Notes: generated from the letters alone by a model not told the origin. A DNA stretch of 39,921 nt from Elusimicrobiota bacterium (GCA_009773155.1 WOVA01000028.1:1-39921); one strand, 5' to 3'; positions 16,171 through 24,923 are shown, numbered from the stretch's first letter. Program-made: numbers and translations.

Positions 16171-17796
16171 ATGCCGGATCTCAACGACGAAGCGATAAGA
16201 GCCCCCCAGAACTCTGACAAAAAAGTCCATCCCAAGAAAGTGCGCCCCGTCTCCGAATCCCTGGTAAAGTACCGGGCTCTGCGCGCTCAGGCCGAAGCCG
16301 GCGGCCCGCCCGAGAAGATAGAGGCGCAGAAGAAGCGCGGCAAGCTTACCGCCCGCGAGCGCATCGCCTACCTGCTCGACGAAGGCTCTTTCCAGGAGAT
16401 AGGGCTCCTGATGGAGTCGCGCTGCACCGATTTCGGCATCAAGGACAAGCATATCAAGGGCGACGGCGTAGTGACCGGCTTCGGCAAGGTCAACGGCCGC
16501 CCGATCGCGGTATTCTCCGAAGACTTCACGCAGCTGGGCGGCTCGCTGGGCCGCACCCACGCCGACAAGATAGCCCGCATCATGGACATGGCCAGGGACG
16601 CCGGCGTGCCGGTGGTCGGCATACTGGATTCCGGCGGCGCCCGCATACAGGAGGGCGTGGACTCGCTGGACGGCTACGGCGAGATCTTCCTCCGCAATAC
16701 ACTCTCTTCCGGCAAGATACCGCAGATCTCGGTCATCGTCGGCCCCTGCGCCGGCGGCGCGGTCTATTCCCCGGCCCTGACCGACTTCGTCTTCATGGTA
16801 AAGGGCATCAGCCACATGTTCGTGACCGGCCCCGAGGTGGTCAAGGCCGCCACCGGAGAGGAAGTGGATTTCGAGACCCTCGGCGGCGCGCAGACCCACT
16901 CCAGCAAGTCCGGCGTCTGCCATTTCATGGCCAATTCCGAGCCCGACTGCTTCCGGCAGGTCAAGGAACTGCTCGACTTCCTGCCCTCCAACAGTTCCGA
17001 GCCGGCGCCCGCCATCGAAACCAAGGACTCGCACGACCGCAAGGTCCCGCTGCTGGAGAAGCTCTGCGAGATGGACCCCCGCAAACCCTACCGCGTGCAC
17101 CATATCATCTGGTGGCTGGCGGACGACCACAAGTTCATGGAAGTGCATCACGGCTACGCCAGGAACATCGTGATCGGCTTCATGCGCCTGGGCGGCCGGG
17201 TGACGGGCGTGATCGCCAACAACCCGTCTCACATGGCCGGGGCGCTGGACATCAACGCCTCCGACAAGGCGGCCCGTTTCATCCGTTTCCTGAACTGCTT
17301 CAACATCCCGATACTGACGCTCGTAGACGTGCCCGGCTACTGGCCCGGCGTCGCCCAGGAGCACGGCGGGATAATCCGTCACGGCGCCAAACTGCTCTAC
17401 GCCTATTCCGAGGCCTCGGTGCCCAAGGTGTCGCTGGTACTGCGCAAGGCCTACGGCGGCGCCTACATCGCGATGAATTCCAAGCTGATGGGGGGGGATT
17501 TCAACTTCTCGCTGCCGTCTGCGGAGATAGCGGTCATGGGCCCGCGCGGCGCTATCGAGATACTTTATTCCAAACAGATAAAAGAGGCCAAGGACGAGGA
17601 ACGCGACGCGCTCAAGGCGAAGCTGGCAAAGGAATATTCGGACAAGTTCGCCTCGCCCTACCAGACGGCCTCGACCGGCTCGATAGACGAAGTCATAGAG
17701 CCGGCCTCGGCCCGTGCCACTCTGATAGACGCCTTCGAGCTGCTGCGCGGCAAGAAGCGGCGCGACAGCGGCGGCCCGGGAAACATCCCGCTGTAG
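16171..17796 (+). CDS. Acyl-CoA carboxylase / methylmalonyl-CoA carboxyltransferase beta-type subunit
   Basis: This 541-residue protein is a biotin-dependent carboxyltransferase of the PccB/MmdA/12S family, at normal family length. Characteristic blocks are GKLTARERI and LLDEGSF near residue 60, GGSLGRTHADKI, ILDSGGARIQEGVDSL, GPCAGGAVYSPALTDF (N-terminal oxyanion hole), VTGPEVVKAATGE, then VTGVIANNPS, VDVPGYWPG, RKAYGGAYIAMNSK and AEIAVMGPRGAIEIL (C-terminal half). It transfers carboxyl between biotin and acetyl-, propionyl- or methylmalonyl-CoA; residues deciding the substrate cannot be read with confidence. A GGAGG Shine-Dalgarno sequence lies 5 bases upstream. Its place after the synthase and PPTase suggests supply of the malonyl- or methylmalonyl-type extender, but a general metabolic role is equally possible. 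No biotin carrier or carboxylase subunit is nearby. Confidence 0.9.
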   Translation: MPDLNDEAIRAPQNSDKKVHPKKVRPVSESLVKYRALRAQAEAGGPPEKIEAQKKRGKLTARERIAYLLDEGSFQEIGLLMESRCTDFGIKDKHIKGDGVVTGFGKVNGRPIAVFSEDFTQLGGSLGRTHADKIARIMDMARDAGVPVVGILDSGGARIQEGVDSLDGYGEIFLRNTLSSGKIPQISVIVGPCAGGAVYSPALTDFVFMVKGISHMFVTGPEVVKAATGEEVDFETLGGAQTHSSKSGVCHFMANSEPDCFRQVKELLDFLPSNSSEPAPAIETKDSHDRKVPLLEKLCEMDPRKPYRVHHIIWWLADDHKFMEVHHGYARNIVIGFMRLGGRVTGVIANNPSHMAGALDINASDKAARFIRFLNCFNIPILTLVDVPGYWPGVAQEHGGIIRHGAKLLYAYSEASVPKVSLVLRKAYGGAYIAMNSKLMGGDFNFSLPSAEIAVMGPRGAIEILYSKQIKEAKDEERDALKAKLAKEYSDKFASPYQTASTGSIDEVIEPASARATLIDAFELLRGKKRRDSGGPGNIPL

Positions 17797-17797
17797 C

Positions 17798-17998
17798 CTA
17801 AAACTTGCAGGTTACTGAACCTCCTATGGTCCGGTTGATATAATCCGTTACCTCCCCGAGTGACCCGGGATCGCCCGCTCTGTTGGTTTTTTGTCCTTCG
17901 TATTTATAGTTGAGTTTAAGACGGGCCGCCTTGGACAGCTTTAAGGCAATACCCGCCTGATACGTATTTTTCCGGTCCGTTCTTCCCTTATTAGGCAG
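17798..17998 (-). pseudogene. C-terminal remnant of an outer-membrane beta-barrel protein
   Basis: An open stretch of 66 codons on the minus strand ends at TAG 17798-17800 and has no start. An in-frame stop at 17999-18001 closes its upstream side. The reading shows alternating polar/hydrophobic strands (YQAGIALKLSK, RLKLNYKYEG) and ends TIGGSVTCKF, with the terminal Phe that BAM-recognised barrels carry. Upstream sequence in the other frames shows no matching continuation. I infer a decayed barrel gene whose front was lost, possibly when the neighbouring toxin-antitoxin island arrived. Short length keeps confidence moderate. Confidence 0.45.
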
Positions 17999-18027
17999 CT
18001 ACGCGGCCCAAACCGCTCTGGATTTTT

Positions 18028-18057
18028 TTGCCGGGAACGGTCAACACAAGGTATAAT
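18028..18057 (+). promoter_or_regulatory. Probable sigma70-type promoter of the MNT/HEPN pair
   Basis: TTGCCG (18028-18033), an 18-base spacer and a perfect TATAAT (18052-18057) lie just before the nucleotidyltransferase gene. This predicts a start of transcription near 18064 and a leader of about 22 bases. It is the best -10 match in the window. Confidence 0.55.
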
Positions 18058-18085
18058 ATCAAAATTGTGTGTTTCCTGCAGATTT

Positions 18086-18490
18086 ATGATACGCATTATA
18101 AAACAGCTTGATAATTTCTTTTCGTCAAAACGGGAGGTTCTGGCCGTGTACCTTTTTGGTTCATGGGCCGCGGGAAAATCCAGAAAAAACAGCGATGCCG
18201 ACGTAGCGGTATTACTCAGCCCGGCAACCGCTAAAAAAGCTTTTAAGTTACAGATGTGCTGGCAGGAAGAATTGGCGCGGATTTTAGGCATAGATGTAGA
18301 TCTGGTCATACTTAACGAAGCCGATCCTTTACTGAAATTCCAGGTTTATTCAAAAGGTCTGCCGGCGTATATTAAAACACCTGCTTCAGCCGAAAAACTT
18401 AAATGGCGCGCAATAGGCGAATACTGGGACTGGATACCCAGCCAGAGAATTTTGGAAAAAATCGCTTTGGCCCGGATGGGGAAATATTGA
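18086..18490 (+). CDS. MNT-type nucleotidyltransferase, antitoxin of HEPN/MNT pair
   Basis: This 134-residue minimal nucleotidyltransferase has the motif GSWAAGKSRKNSDADVAV at residues 25-42, giving the GS and DxD catalytic residues (Asp37, Asp39). In HepT/MntA modules this protein neutralises the HEPN toxin by adding nucleotides to a tyrosine near its active site. I chose ATG 18086 because translation from the upstream TTG adds an unrelated Cys-rich heptapeptide. The DNA here is visibly more AT-rich than the operons on both sides, with different codon choice, pointing to horizontal acquisition. It is separated by only two bases from the toxin gene. Confidence 0.85.
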   Translation: MIRIIKQLDNFFSSKREVLAVYLFGSWAAGKSRKNSDADVAVLLSPATAKKAFKLQMCWQEELARILGIDVDLVILNEADPLLKFQVYSKGLPAYIKTPASAEKLKWRAIGEYWDWIPSQRILEKIALARMGKY

Positions 18491-18492
18491 CT

Positions 18493-18942
18493 ATGGACAA
18501 AGAACTTATAAGCCGAAAAACCGTTCAGTTGGAAAGGGCGCTAAGCAGAATTGCCGGACACATAGGCCGTAATAGCGCCAGCTTTTCCACCGACTATGAC
18601 GCGCAGGATATCGTCTACCGTAATTTTCAGATTGTCGTTCAAAACTGCGTGGATATCGCCAGTCATATAATAGCCGCCGAAAAATTTGAGATTCCGCGGA
18701 CCATGGGGGAATCTTTTGATATCTTAAACCGGCATGGGATAATACCTGCCGCTATGGCTAAAGAACTCAGGAATATGACTGTACTGCGGAATATAATAGT
18801 GCATGACTATACTCGCATAAAAATTGAAAAAGCCTATCCTCTCCTTAAAAACTCCTTAAAAGCGCTTCCCAAATTCTGCCGCACAATATTTAATAGATCC
18901 AAACTGCCGCATCATAAATCGAAAAATAATAGGAAAATTTGA
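18493..18942 (+). CDS. HepT-like HEPN toxin (DUF86)
   Basis: This 149-residue all-helical protein has the HEPN ribonuclease motif RNIIVHDY at residues 99-106, that is RxxxxH followed by the Tyr two positions later that MntA enzymes modify. An upstream helix with DYDAQDIVYRNFQIVVQ is typical of the DUF86/HepT group. It starts two bases after the antitoxin stop. The last ~20 residues are a basic tail (KSKNNRKI end) that may be extra to the fold. Predicted activity is RNA cleavage when unrestrained. The antitoxin-first order is normal for the family. Confidence 0.85.
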   Translation: MDKELISRKTVQLERALSRIAGHIGRNSASFSTDYDAQDIVYRNFQIVVQNCVDIASHIIAAEKFEIPRTMGESFDILNRHGIIPAAMAKELRNMTVLRNIIVHDYTRIKIEKAYPLLKNSLKALPKFCRTIFNRSKLPHHKSKNNRKI

Positions 18943-19026
18943 AGTCCCGCCGGTTTTTTTGTTATCATAGAGCGCAGACGCAGCCGTAAATAGTCCGTCC
19001 GTCGTGATTTTTGAGATTACAGCCGG

Positions 19027-19045
19027 CCCCGGGCCCCGCCCGGGG
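19027..19045 (+). promoter_or_regulatory. GC hairpin in the hydrogenase operon leader
   Basis: CCCCGGGC and GCCCGGGG form a perfect 8-bp stem with a three-base loop. It sits 11 bases before an AAGGA Shine-Dalgarno sequence (about 19055) of the first antiporter-like gene. No U-tract follows, so it is not a simple terminator. It could stabilise the message or affect translation initiation. Confidence 0.35.
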
Positions 19046-19066
19046 ACCGCCGACCAAGGATAAAAC

Positions 19067-20497
19067 ATGGACCTCGTCACCATAATGAAAACAGCGGTTT
19101 TTGCGCCCCTATTGGGCGCTTTTTTAATCCCTGTCGCCGCCAGGATCTCGCCGGCGGCCAGGAATATCCTGGCCGTATCCCTCGGCCTGATAACCTTCCT
19201 GGCCGCGGCCGCGCTGCTGCCCAAAGCCCTCGCCGGCCAGGTGGCGGCCTACACGCTGGCTTTTCCGCTGGGCTTCGACCTGACGCTCTCCGCCGATATG
19301 CTGGCGGTCTTCATGGCGGCGGTCTCCTCCTTCACCAGCGCGATCATCCTGATCTACTCGGTCGACTACATCTCGCACTACGAGAACCAGACCGAGTACT
19401 ACACGATGGTCGTCCTGTTCCTCGGCTCGATGATGGGCCTGGTCTTCTCCATGAACCTGGTCTGGATGTACGTGTTCTGGGAACTGACCGGCTTCGCCAG
19501 CTGGAGGCTCGTCGGGTTCTTCCGCAAGGACGCCGACGTGCAGAAGGCCAACAAGACCATCATGGTCACGGTCTTCGGCGCTCTCTGCATGCTCACGGGC
19601 ATACTGATGATCTACTTCGCCAACGGCACGATGGACCTGCGCCACCTGCGGGGCGAGACGATCTCCACGCTGGCCGCCGTACTGATAATGGCCGGCATCC
19701 TCTCCAAGTCCGCCACGCTGCCGTTCTCGACCTGGCTGCCCGACGCCGGCGTCGCGCCGTCCACCGTCACCGCCCTGCTGCACGCGGCCGTGCTGGTCAA
19801 GATCGGCGTCTACGCCTACGCCCGCATCTTCGGCGTGACGGTGGTGGTCGCCGACGGCTTCTACTACGGCGTGCTCGTGATCGCGGGCTTCAGCGCGCTG
19901 ATCGCGGCCGGGGCCGCGATGGTCGAGAAGGACATCAAGCGCATCATCGCCTATTCCACGGTGAGCCAGATAGGCTTCATCTTCCTGGGCCTGGCCGCGG
20001 GCGGCAAGACCGCCTTCATCGGCGGCCTCCTCTACATACTGATGCACAGCGTCGCCAAGGGCGGCCTGTTCCTCTGCGCCGGCATAATCGAGCAGAAGAC
20101 CCACACCAAGGACATCACCAAGATGGGCGGACTCTTCCGGGCCATGCCCGTCACGGCCGTCTCTTTCGCGCTCTGCTCGCTGTCGGTCATGGGCATACCG
20201 CCTTTCGGCGGCTTCTTCAGCAAGTTCCTGGTGTTCCGCGGCGCGGCCGAGACCGGCAGCCTGTTCGTGCTGGCCGTCTTCCTGGTCGGCGCGGTCATGA
20301 CGCTGCTCTACCTGATCCGCCTGTTCTATCTGGTCTTCCTCGGCGAGGAGAAGCAGGGCGCGCCCCGCGAGGGCTCCTTCACGATGGTGGCCAGCGTGGC
20401 CTTCCTGGCGCTGCTGGGCCTGGCGCTGGGCGCCTTCGTCCATTACCCGGCCAATTACGCTGAAATACTGACTTCCCAGATAGGAGCGATAGAATGA
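19067..20497 (+). CDS. Antiporter-like membrane subunit 1 (NuoL/HyfB-like)
   Basis: This 476-residue polytopic protein of the proton-translocating Mrp/NuoL/M/N family is the first gene of the hydrogenase operon. Helix motifs visible are WELTGFASWRLVGF (the conserved Glu of TM5), KSATLPFSTWLPDA (Lys of TM7 and the HxWLPDA-type loop, here STWLPDA), TALLHAAVLVKIGVYAYAR (TM8, His and Lys) and VEKDIKRIIAYSTVSQIGF (broken helix before TM9-10). These residues make up the proton channel. It lacks the long lateral helix of true NuoL and is closer in length to NuoM/N or MrpA N-terminal units. Its stop overlaps the next ATG (ATGA). Confidence 0.85.
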   Translation: MDLVTIMKTAVFAPLLGAFLIPVAARISPAARNILAVSLGLITFLAAAALLPKALAGQVAAYTLAFPLGFDLTLSADMLAVFMAAVSSFTSAIILIYSVDYISHYENQTEYYTMVVLFLGSMMGLVFSMNLVWMYVFWELTGFASWRLVGFFRKDADVQKANKTIMVTVFGALCMLTGILMIYFANGTMDLRHLRGETISTLAAVLIMAGILSKSATLPFSTWLPDAGVAPSTVTALLHAAVLVKIGVYAYARIFGVTVVVADGFYYGVLVIAGFSALIAAGAAMVEKDIKRIIAYSTVSQIGFIFLGLAAGGKTAFIGGLLYILMHSVAKGGLFLCAGIIEQKTHTKDITKMGGLFRAMPVTAVSFALCSLSVMGIPPFGGFFSKFLVFRGAAETGSLFVLAVFLVGAVMTLLYLIRLFYLVFLGEEKQGAPREGSFTMVASVAFLALLGLALGAFVHYPANYAEILTSQIGAIE

Positions 20498-22362
20498 CCC
20501 TCCTCAGCCTCCCCGTACTTCTCCCGCTGATAGCCGGCGTACTCATCCTGGCGATCTCCGAAAAGACCCGCTGGCTGCGCGAGCTGCTGGCGATAGGCGT
20601 GACGGCCGTCTGCTTCCTGGCCGCGCTCAACGCCCTGGCGCCGGCCCTGCTGGGCCAGCACTACCAGTTGACGCTGCCCTGGCTGGGCGGCGGCATGGAC
20701 TTCTCGCTGAAGGCCGACCAGCTCAGCGCCTTCACGCTGCTGGCCGTCTCGTTCTTCTCGCTGCTGGTCTCGTTCTACGCCTTCAGCTTCCCGGACAAGG
20801 GCAAGGCCAAGTGGTTCTATTTCAACCTGCTGCTGACCCAGTCCTTCGCCGCCGGCGCCGCCCTGGCCGACAGCCTGCTGACCCTGCTCTTCTTCTGGGA
20901 AGGGATGCTGATCTTCCTTTACACTTTCATCGTGCTCTCGCGCGACACCGCCGGCGCCAGAGCCACCGCCATGAAGGCTTTCCTCATCAACGCCGTCACC
21001 GATCTCTGCCTGCTGCTCGGCGTCGGAATAACGGTCTACCTCGCGGGCACCATGAGCATGTCGGAGATCTCCGCCGAGAAGCTCACGCTCAACGGCTGGG
21101 GCGGCCTGGCCTACGTGCTCATGCTCATAGGCGCTCTGTCCAAGGCGGGGGTCGTCCCGTTCCACACCTGGATCCCCGACGCCGCCGCGGACTCGAGCGC
21201 CCCGTTCATGGCCTACGTTCCGGCCGCCGTCGACAAACTGCTGGGCATCTACTTCCTCGCCCGCATCTCCATCTACCTGTTCCAGCTCAACGGCACCATG
21301 CAGATGGTGCTGATGACCATCGGCGCCCTGACGATAATAATAGGCGTCATGATGGCCTTCGTGCAGAAGGACTACAAGCGCCTCCTGTCCTACCACGCCG
21401 TAAGCCAGGCGGGCTACATGGTCCTGGGCATAGGCACCCTCAACCCCATCGGCATCGCGGGCGGCCTGTTCCACATGATCAACAACGCCGTGTATAAATC
21501 CTGCCTGTTCATGACCGCCGGCGCGGTGGAGCGGCAGGCGGGCACCGGCGACCTGGGCAGGTTGGGCGGCCTGTTCCGGGCCATGCCGATAACGGCGGTC
21601 TGCTTCCTGATAGCGGCCGCGGCCATCTCCGGCATAGCTCCGCTCAACGGCTTCTTCTCCAAGGAGCTCATCTACAAGGGCACGCTCGAGACCGGCTGGA
21701 CGGCTTTCTTCATAGTCGCCGAGGTCGGCTCGCTGCTGACGCTGGCCTCTTTCCTCAAGCTCGGCCACTCGGTCTTCTTCGACAAGCGCCCGGACAATCT
21801 TAAGGACGTAAGCGAAGCGCCGTTCTCGATGCTGCTGCCGATGCTGGTCCTGGCCGCCGTCTGCGTGGTCTTCGGCTTCGGCGCCACGATACCGGTGACC
21901 TACCTGATAGGCCCGGCGCTGGACAACCTCGCTCTGTTCCCCGAGTACGCGCTGTCGGGCTTCCACCTGGACAACCTGTTCCTGATGTCGGTCATCGTGG
22001 TCCTGGGCGCGGTCATGAACCACGTCTACGGCTACTCGGCCGCCAGGGGCAGGGCCAGCAAGGCCTCTGACCACATCCACTACGCGCCCGTGCTGGGCTG
22101 GCTCTACGCCCTGGCCGAAAAGAGGTTCTTCGACCCCTACGAACAGCTCATGAAGCGCGTGCCGGATTTCTCGGCCCTGCTCTACAAGGCCGACCGCTTC
22201 TTCGACTGGCTCACCGACGGACTGCCGGTGGCGGCGACCGGGAAACTGAGCGGGCTTTCGCGCCGCTTCCACGGCGGTTCCTACCCCGCCTACATGGTGC
22301 TGATGGGCCTGGCGATGACGCTTTTTGTGCTGTTCACCGCGAATTCCGGAGGGATAAAGTAA
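20494..22362 (+). CDS. Antiporter-like membrane subunit 2 (NuoL-like, long form)
   Basis: This 622-residue member of the same family has WEGMLIFLYTFIVLS (TM5 Glu), KAGVVPFHTWIPDAAADSS (TM7 Lys and HTWIPDA loop), a TM8 segment with VDKLLGIYFLAR, and KDYKRLLSYHAVSQAGYM. The 130 residues beyond the 14-helix core include amphipathic stretches and a final hydrophobic helix (YMVLMGLAMTLFVLF). That resembles the NuoL C-terminal arm that clamps the membrane domain. The third antiporter gene begins directly after its TAA with no spacer. Confidence 0.85.
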   Translation: MTLLSLPVLLPLIAGVLILAISEKTRWLRELLAIGVTAVCFLAALNALAPALLGQHYQLTLPWLGGGMDFSLKADQLSAFTLLAVSFFSLLVSFYAFSFPDKGKAKWFYFNLLLTQSFAAGAALADSLLTLLFFWEGMLIFLYTFIVLSRDTAGARATAMKAFLINAVTDLCLLLGVGITVYLAGTMSMSEISAEKLTLNGWGGLAYVLMLIGALSKAGVVPFHTWIPDAAADSSAPFMAYVPAAVDKLLGIYFLARISIYLFQLNGTMQMVLMTIGALTIIIGVMMAFVQKDYKRLLSYHAVSQAGYMVLGIGTLNPIGIAGGLFHMINNAVYKSCLFMTAGAVERQAGTGDLGRLGGLFRAMPITAVCFLIAAAAISGIAPLNGFFSKELIYKGTLETGWTAFFIVAEVGSLLTLASFLKLGHSVFFDKRPDNLKDVSEAPFSMLLPMLVLAAVCVVFGFGATIPVTYLIGPALDNLALFPEYALSGFHLDNLFLMSVIVVLGAVMNHVYGYSAARGRASKASDHIHYAPVLGWLYALAEKRFFDPYEQLMKRVPDFSALLYKADRFFDWLTDGLPVAATGKLSGLSRRFHGGSYPAYMVLMGLAMTLFVLFTANSGGIK

Positions 22363-23796
22363 ATGACCATTAGCCTCCTTCAGTACATGCTCATACCGCT
22401 GTTCTCGGCGCTCCTGATACCTTTCGTCGCGCGCAGGCGCGGCAGGCTGGCCGAGATCTTCGCCACTGTAACGCTGCTGGCCGGCCTGATAAACATAGGC
22501 TGGACGCTGCTCAACCCCGCCGTGCTGGCGTCGGGCTTCTCGGCTCTGGGCGAGGACGGCTTCTCGCTGCTGATGATCTTCACGATCTACCTGGTGGGGC
22601 TGTGCGTCGCCTTCTTCTCCGCCTCCTACGGCGACGGGCGGGGGGTGAACACCGCCTACTTCTACCCGCTGCTGCTGGTCTCCGTGTCGGCGATGTGCGG
22701 CGCCGTGACCTCCACCGACTTCTTCACGCTCTTCATCTTCGTGGAAGTCCTGGCCGTCGCCTCCTTCGCGCTGATGACTTCCGACGACACGAAGGAAGGG
22801 ATAGAGGGCGCTGTCAAATACTACCTGCTGACCTTTCCCGCCTCGGCGGTGATCATGCTGGGCCTGGCGGTCATGCTGCTGAGCGCCGGCACCTTCTCCT
22901 TCGACAGCATAAGGATAATAATCTACTCCGGGACCTCCGGCCCGGCCCTGATCTTCTCGCTGGCCCTGATGCTGCTGGGCTTCCTGGTCAAGTCCGGAGT
23001 CGTGCCGTTCCACGTCTGGACGCCCGACGCCTACCAGGGCTCCTACGCGCCGGTCTCGGCCTTCCTGGCCGGCATAGTCACCAAGATCTCGGGCGTCTAC
23101 GCCGTGGTCAGGATAGCGATGTTCCTGCGCCTCTTCGAGACCGGGGCCTTCCGCCTCTCCGAGGTCCTGATGTTCCTGGGCATGGTCACCATAGCGGTAG
23201 GGGCCATCGCCGCGATGAAGCAGGACGACTTCAAGCGCATGCTGGCCTTCTCCAGCATCAGCCAGACGGGCTACATCGTGCTGGCGGCCGGCCTGGCCAC
23301 CCCGCTGGCCTTCATCGGCGCCATCTTCCACCTCTTCAACCACGCCACCTTCAAGACCGTCCTGTTCCTCAACAGCGCCAGCCTGGAGAAGGCGACCGGG
23401 ACCAGGGACATGAACAAGCTGGGCGGCATGGAGCACGCGATGCCCTGGACCTCCTGGACCTCGGTCATCGCGATGCTCTCGACGGCCGGTGTGCCGCCGC
23501 TGTCTGGCTTCTGGAGCAAGATCATCATCATCATCGCGCTCTGGGACGCCGGGGCTGTCACCTACGCCGTGCTGGCGCTGCTCTTCAGCGCGCTGACGCT
23601 GGCCTACTTCGTGGTCATGCAGCGCAGGATCTTCTTCGGCAGGAAGAGCCCCGCCGCCGAGGCCGCCGCCGAGGTCTCGCCGGCCCTGCTGGCGCCGGCC
23701 GTGCTCATGAGCGCGGTCATAGTGGCCGCCGGGCTGTTGTTCCCCTATTTCTTCAGCTATCTGGCTGAAACCATAGCCTCGAGGATGGTGTTATGA
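22363..23796 (+). CDS. Antiporter-like membrane subunit 3 (NuoN/MrpD-like)
   Basis: This 477-residue polytopic protein has FVEVLAVASFALM (TM5 Glu), KSGVVPFHVWTPDAYQGSYAPVSAFLAG (TM7 Lys and the HVWTPDAYQGAP-type loop characteristic of NuoN) and KQDDFKRMLAFSSISQTGYIVLA. With the two preceding genes it gives three putative ion-pumping channels, the same count as respiratory complex I. The stop overlaps the next start (ATGA, 23793-23796). Confidence 0.85.
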   Translation: MTISLLQYMLIPLFSALLIPFVARRRGRLAEIFATVTLLAGLINIGWTLLNPAVLASGFSALGEDGFSLLMIFTIYLVGLCVAFFSASYGDGRGVNTAYFYPLLLVSVSAMCGAVTSTDFFTLFIFVEVLAVASFALMTSDDTKEGIEGAVKYYLLTFPASAVIMLGLAVMLLSAGTFSFDSIRIIIYSGTSGPALIFSLALMLLGFLVKSGVVPFHVWTPDAYQGSYAPVSAFLAGIVTKISGVYAVVRIAMFLRLFETGAFRLSEVLMFLGMVTIAVGAIAAMKQDDFKRMLAFSSISQTGYIVLAAGLATPLAFIGAIFHLFNHATFKTVLFLNSASLEKATGTRDMNKLGGMEHAMPWTSWTSVIAMLSTAGVPPLSGFWSKIIIIIALWDAGAVTYAVLALLFSALTLAYFVVMQRRIFFGRKSPAAEAAAEVSPALLAPAVLMSAVIVAAGLLFPYFFSYLAETIASRMVL

Positions 23797-24284
23797 TCGA
23801 ATACAGGGAATTCCTCTACGTCGCCGTAACGCTCTGCGCGCTGGCGGCCGTGATGTCGAAGAACATGCTGACCTCGGCCATAAGCCTGGCCGCGATGAGC
23901 GTAGGCGTCGCGCTGATCCTCTTCGACTTCAACGCGCCGTGGGCCGCGGTCTTCGAGCTCTCGGTCTGCGCCGGCCTGATAACCGTACTCTTCATCAGCG
24001 CCGTCAGCCTGCTGCGCAAGGAGGAGGCCTTCTTCGCCGAGGACCGCACCCGCTTCCGGCTGCTGCCGCTCTTCGCGCTGATAGTCGCCATCGGCGGCTG
24101 GATAGCCGGCTGGCCGTTCTTCGAAGCCCTGGCCGACTACGCCAGGTTCGGCGCCCGCGGGCAGTCGCTGGGCTCCATGCTCTGGGAGACCAGGCGGATG
24201 GACCTGCTGGGACAGATAGCTATACTCGCCGCCGGGGTGCTGGTAATAAACTCCGTGTTCGCGGTGAAAAAGGCGGAAAAATGA
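23793..24284 (+). CDS. NuoJ-like membrane subunit
   Basis: This 163-residue protein has about four or five hydrophobic helices. The helix VFELSVCAGLITVLFISAVSL (about 49-69) corresponds to TM3 of NuoJ, which carries the pi-bulge in complex I and MbhD/E-type subunits in hydrogenases. Its length is between NuoJ and the shorter Mrp-type homologues. It overlaps both neighbours by four bases (ATGA), so it is tightly coupled in the operon. Confidence 0.7.
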   Translation: MIEYREFLYVAVTLCALAAVMSKNMLTSAISLAAMSVGVALILFDFNAPWAAVFELSVCAGLITVLFISAVSLLRKEEAFFAEDRTRFRLLPLFALIVAIGGWIAGWPFFEALADYARFGARGQSLGSMLWETRRMDLLGQIAILAAGVLVINSVFAVKKAEK

Positions 24285-24586
24285 GCGCTTCATTCGCGAC
24301 AGCCTGGTATTTCGCGGCCCTGCTCTTCTTCATCGGGCTCTACTGCATGGCGGCGTCCCGGAACCTGCTCCGGCAGCTGATAGGGCTGGAGGTAATGTCC
24401 AAGGGCTCGCTGCTGGCGATCATCGCCAGCGGAGCGATGTCCAACCTGTCGCTGGCCCAGGCCGTCATCATAACGATGATAGTCATAGAGGTGGTCGTGG
24501 TCGCGGCCGGCCTGGTGCTGCTGGTCAAGACCTACCGCGTCACCGGCGGCGTGGACGTCTGGAAACTCTCTTCGCTCAAAGGCTGA
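24281..24586 (+). CDS. NuoK/HyfE-like membrane subunit
   Basis: This 101-residue protein with three helices starts at ATG 24281, overlapping the NuoJ-like stop. It contains LIGLEVMSKGSLLAII, the NuoK-type helix with the conserved Glu at the centre of the membrane proton path, and a second helix QAVIITMIVIEVVVVAAGLVLL with another conserved Glu. Length and motif match NuoK/MrpC. It was recognised from the operon frame; the longer overlapping frame starting at 23939 is a shadow. Confidence 0.85.
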   Translation: MSASFATAWYFAALLFFIGLYCMAASRNLLRQLIGLEVMSKGSLLAIIASGAMSNLSLAQAVIITMIVIEVVVVAAGLVLLVKTYRVTGGVDVWKLSSLKG

Positions 24587-24590
24587 AAAT

Positions 24591-24920
24591 ATGGAAATAT
24601 TCCTTTCACCCCCGGTTGTTTTCATAGTCGCGCTGCTCTCCGCCATGGCCCTCTCCGAGTTCTTCGCGGGCTGGGCCCCAAAAGGGACCGAGTCCGCCGG
24701 CAAGGAGCTGCCCTACGCCTGCGGCGAGGACGTGCCCGCCGAGAAGGTGCTGCCGGACTACCAGCGCTTCTTTCCTTTCGCGATCTTCTTCACGCTGCTC
24801 CACGTGGCCGGCCTGATGCTGGCGACCTGGGGCCTCAACCCCACGGCCGGCGGCTTCGAACTGGTGCTGGCCTATGTCGGCGCCGTGGCCGTGATACTGG
24901 CAATGCTCTTCCTGGGATAG
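24591..24920 (+). CDS. NuoA-like membrane subunit
   Basis: This 109-residue three-helix protein has KELPYACGEDV (about 38-48), matching the PYECG loop of NuoA that lies near the quinone cavity, and RFFPFAIFFTLLHVAGLM as the second helix. The usual DxE in that helix is replaced by LHV. NuoA-type subunits are found in complex I and are absent from classical Hyc/Hyf/Ech hydrogenases, so its presence makes this complex more complex-I-like. The NuoA assignment rests mainly on the Cys loop and size. Confidence 0.65.
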   Translation: MEIFLSPPVVFIVALLSAMALSEFFAGWAPKGTESAGKELPYACGEDVPAEKVLPDYQRFFPFAIFFTLLHVAGLMLATWGLNPTAGGFELVLAYVGAVAVILAMLFLG

Positions 24921-24923
24921 AAC

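Noticed and set aside
20455-23436. 993-codon minus-strand open frame
   Set aside because: It is antisense to two antiporter-like genes that have clear family motifs. Its translation is low-complexity (His, Gln, Glu, Gly), as expected from GC-rich reverse strands.
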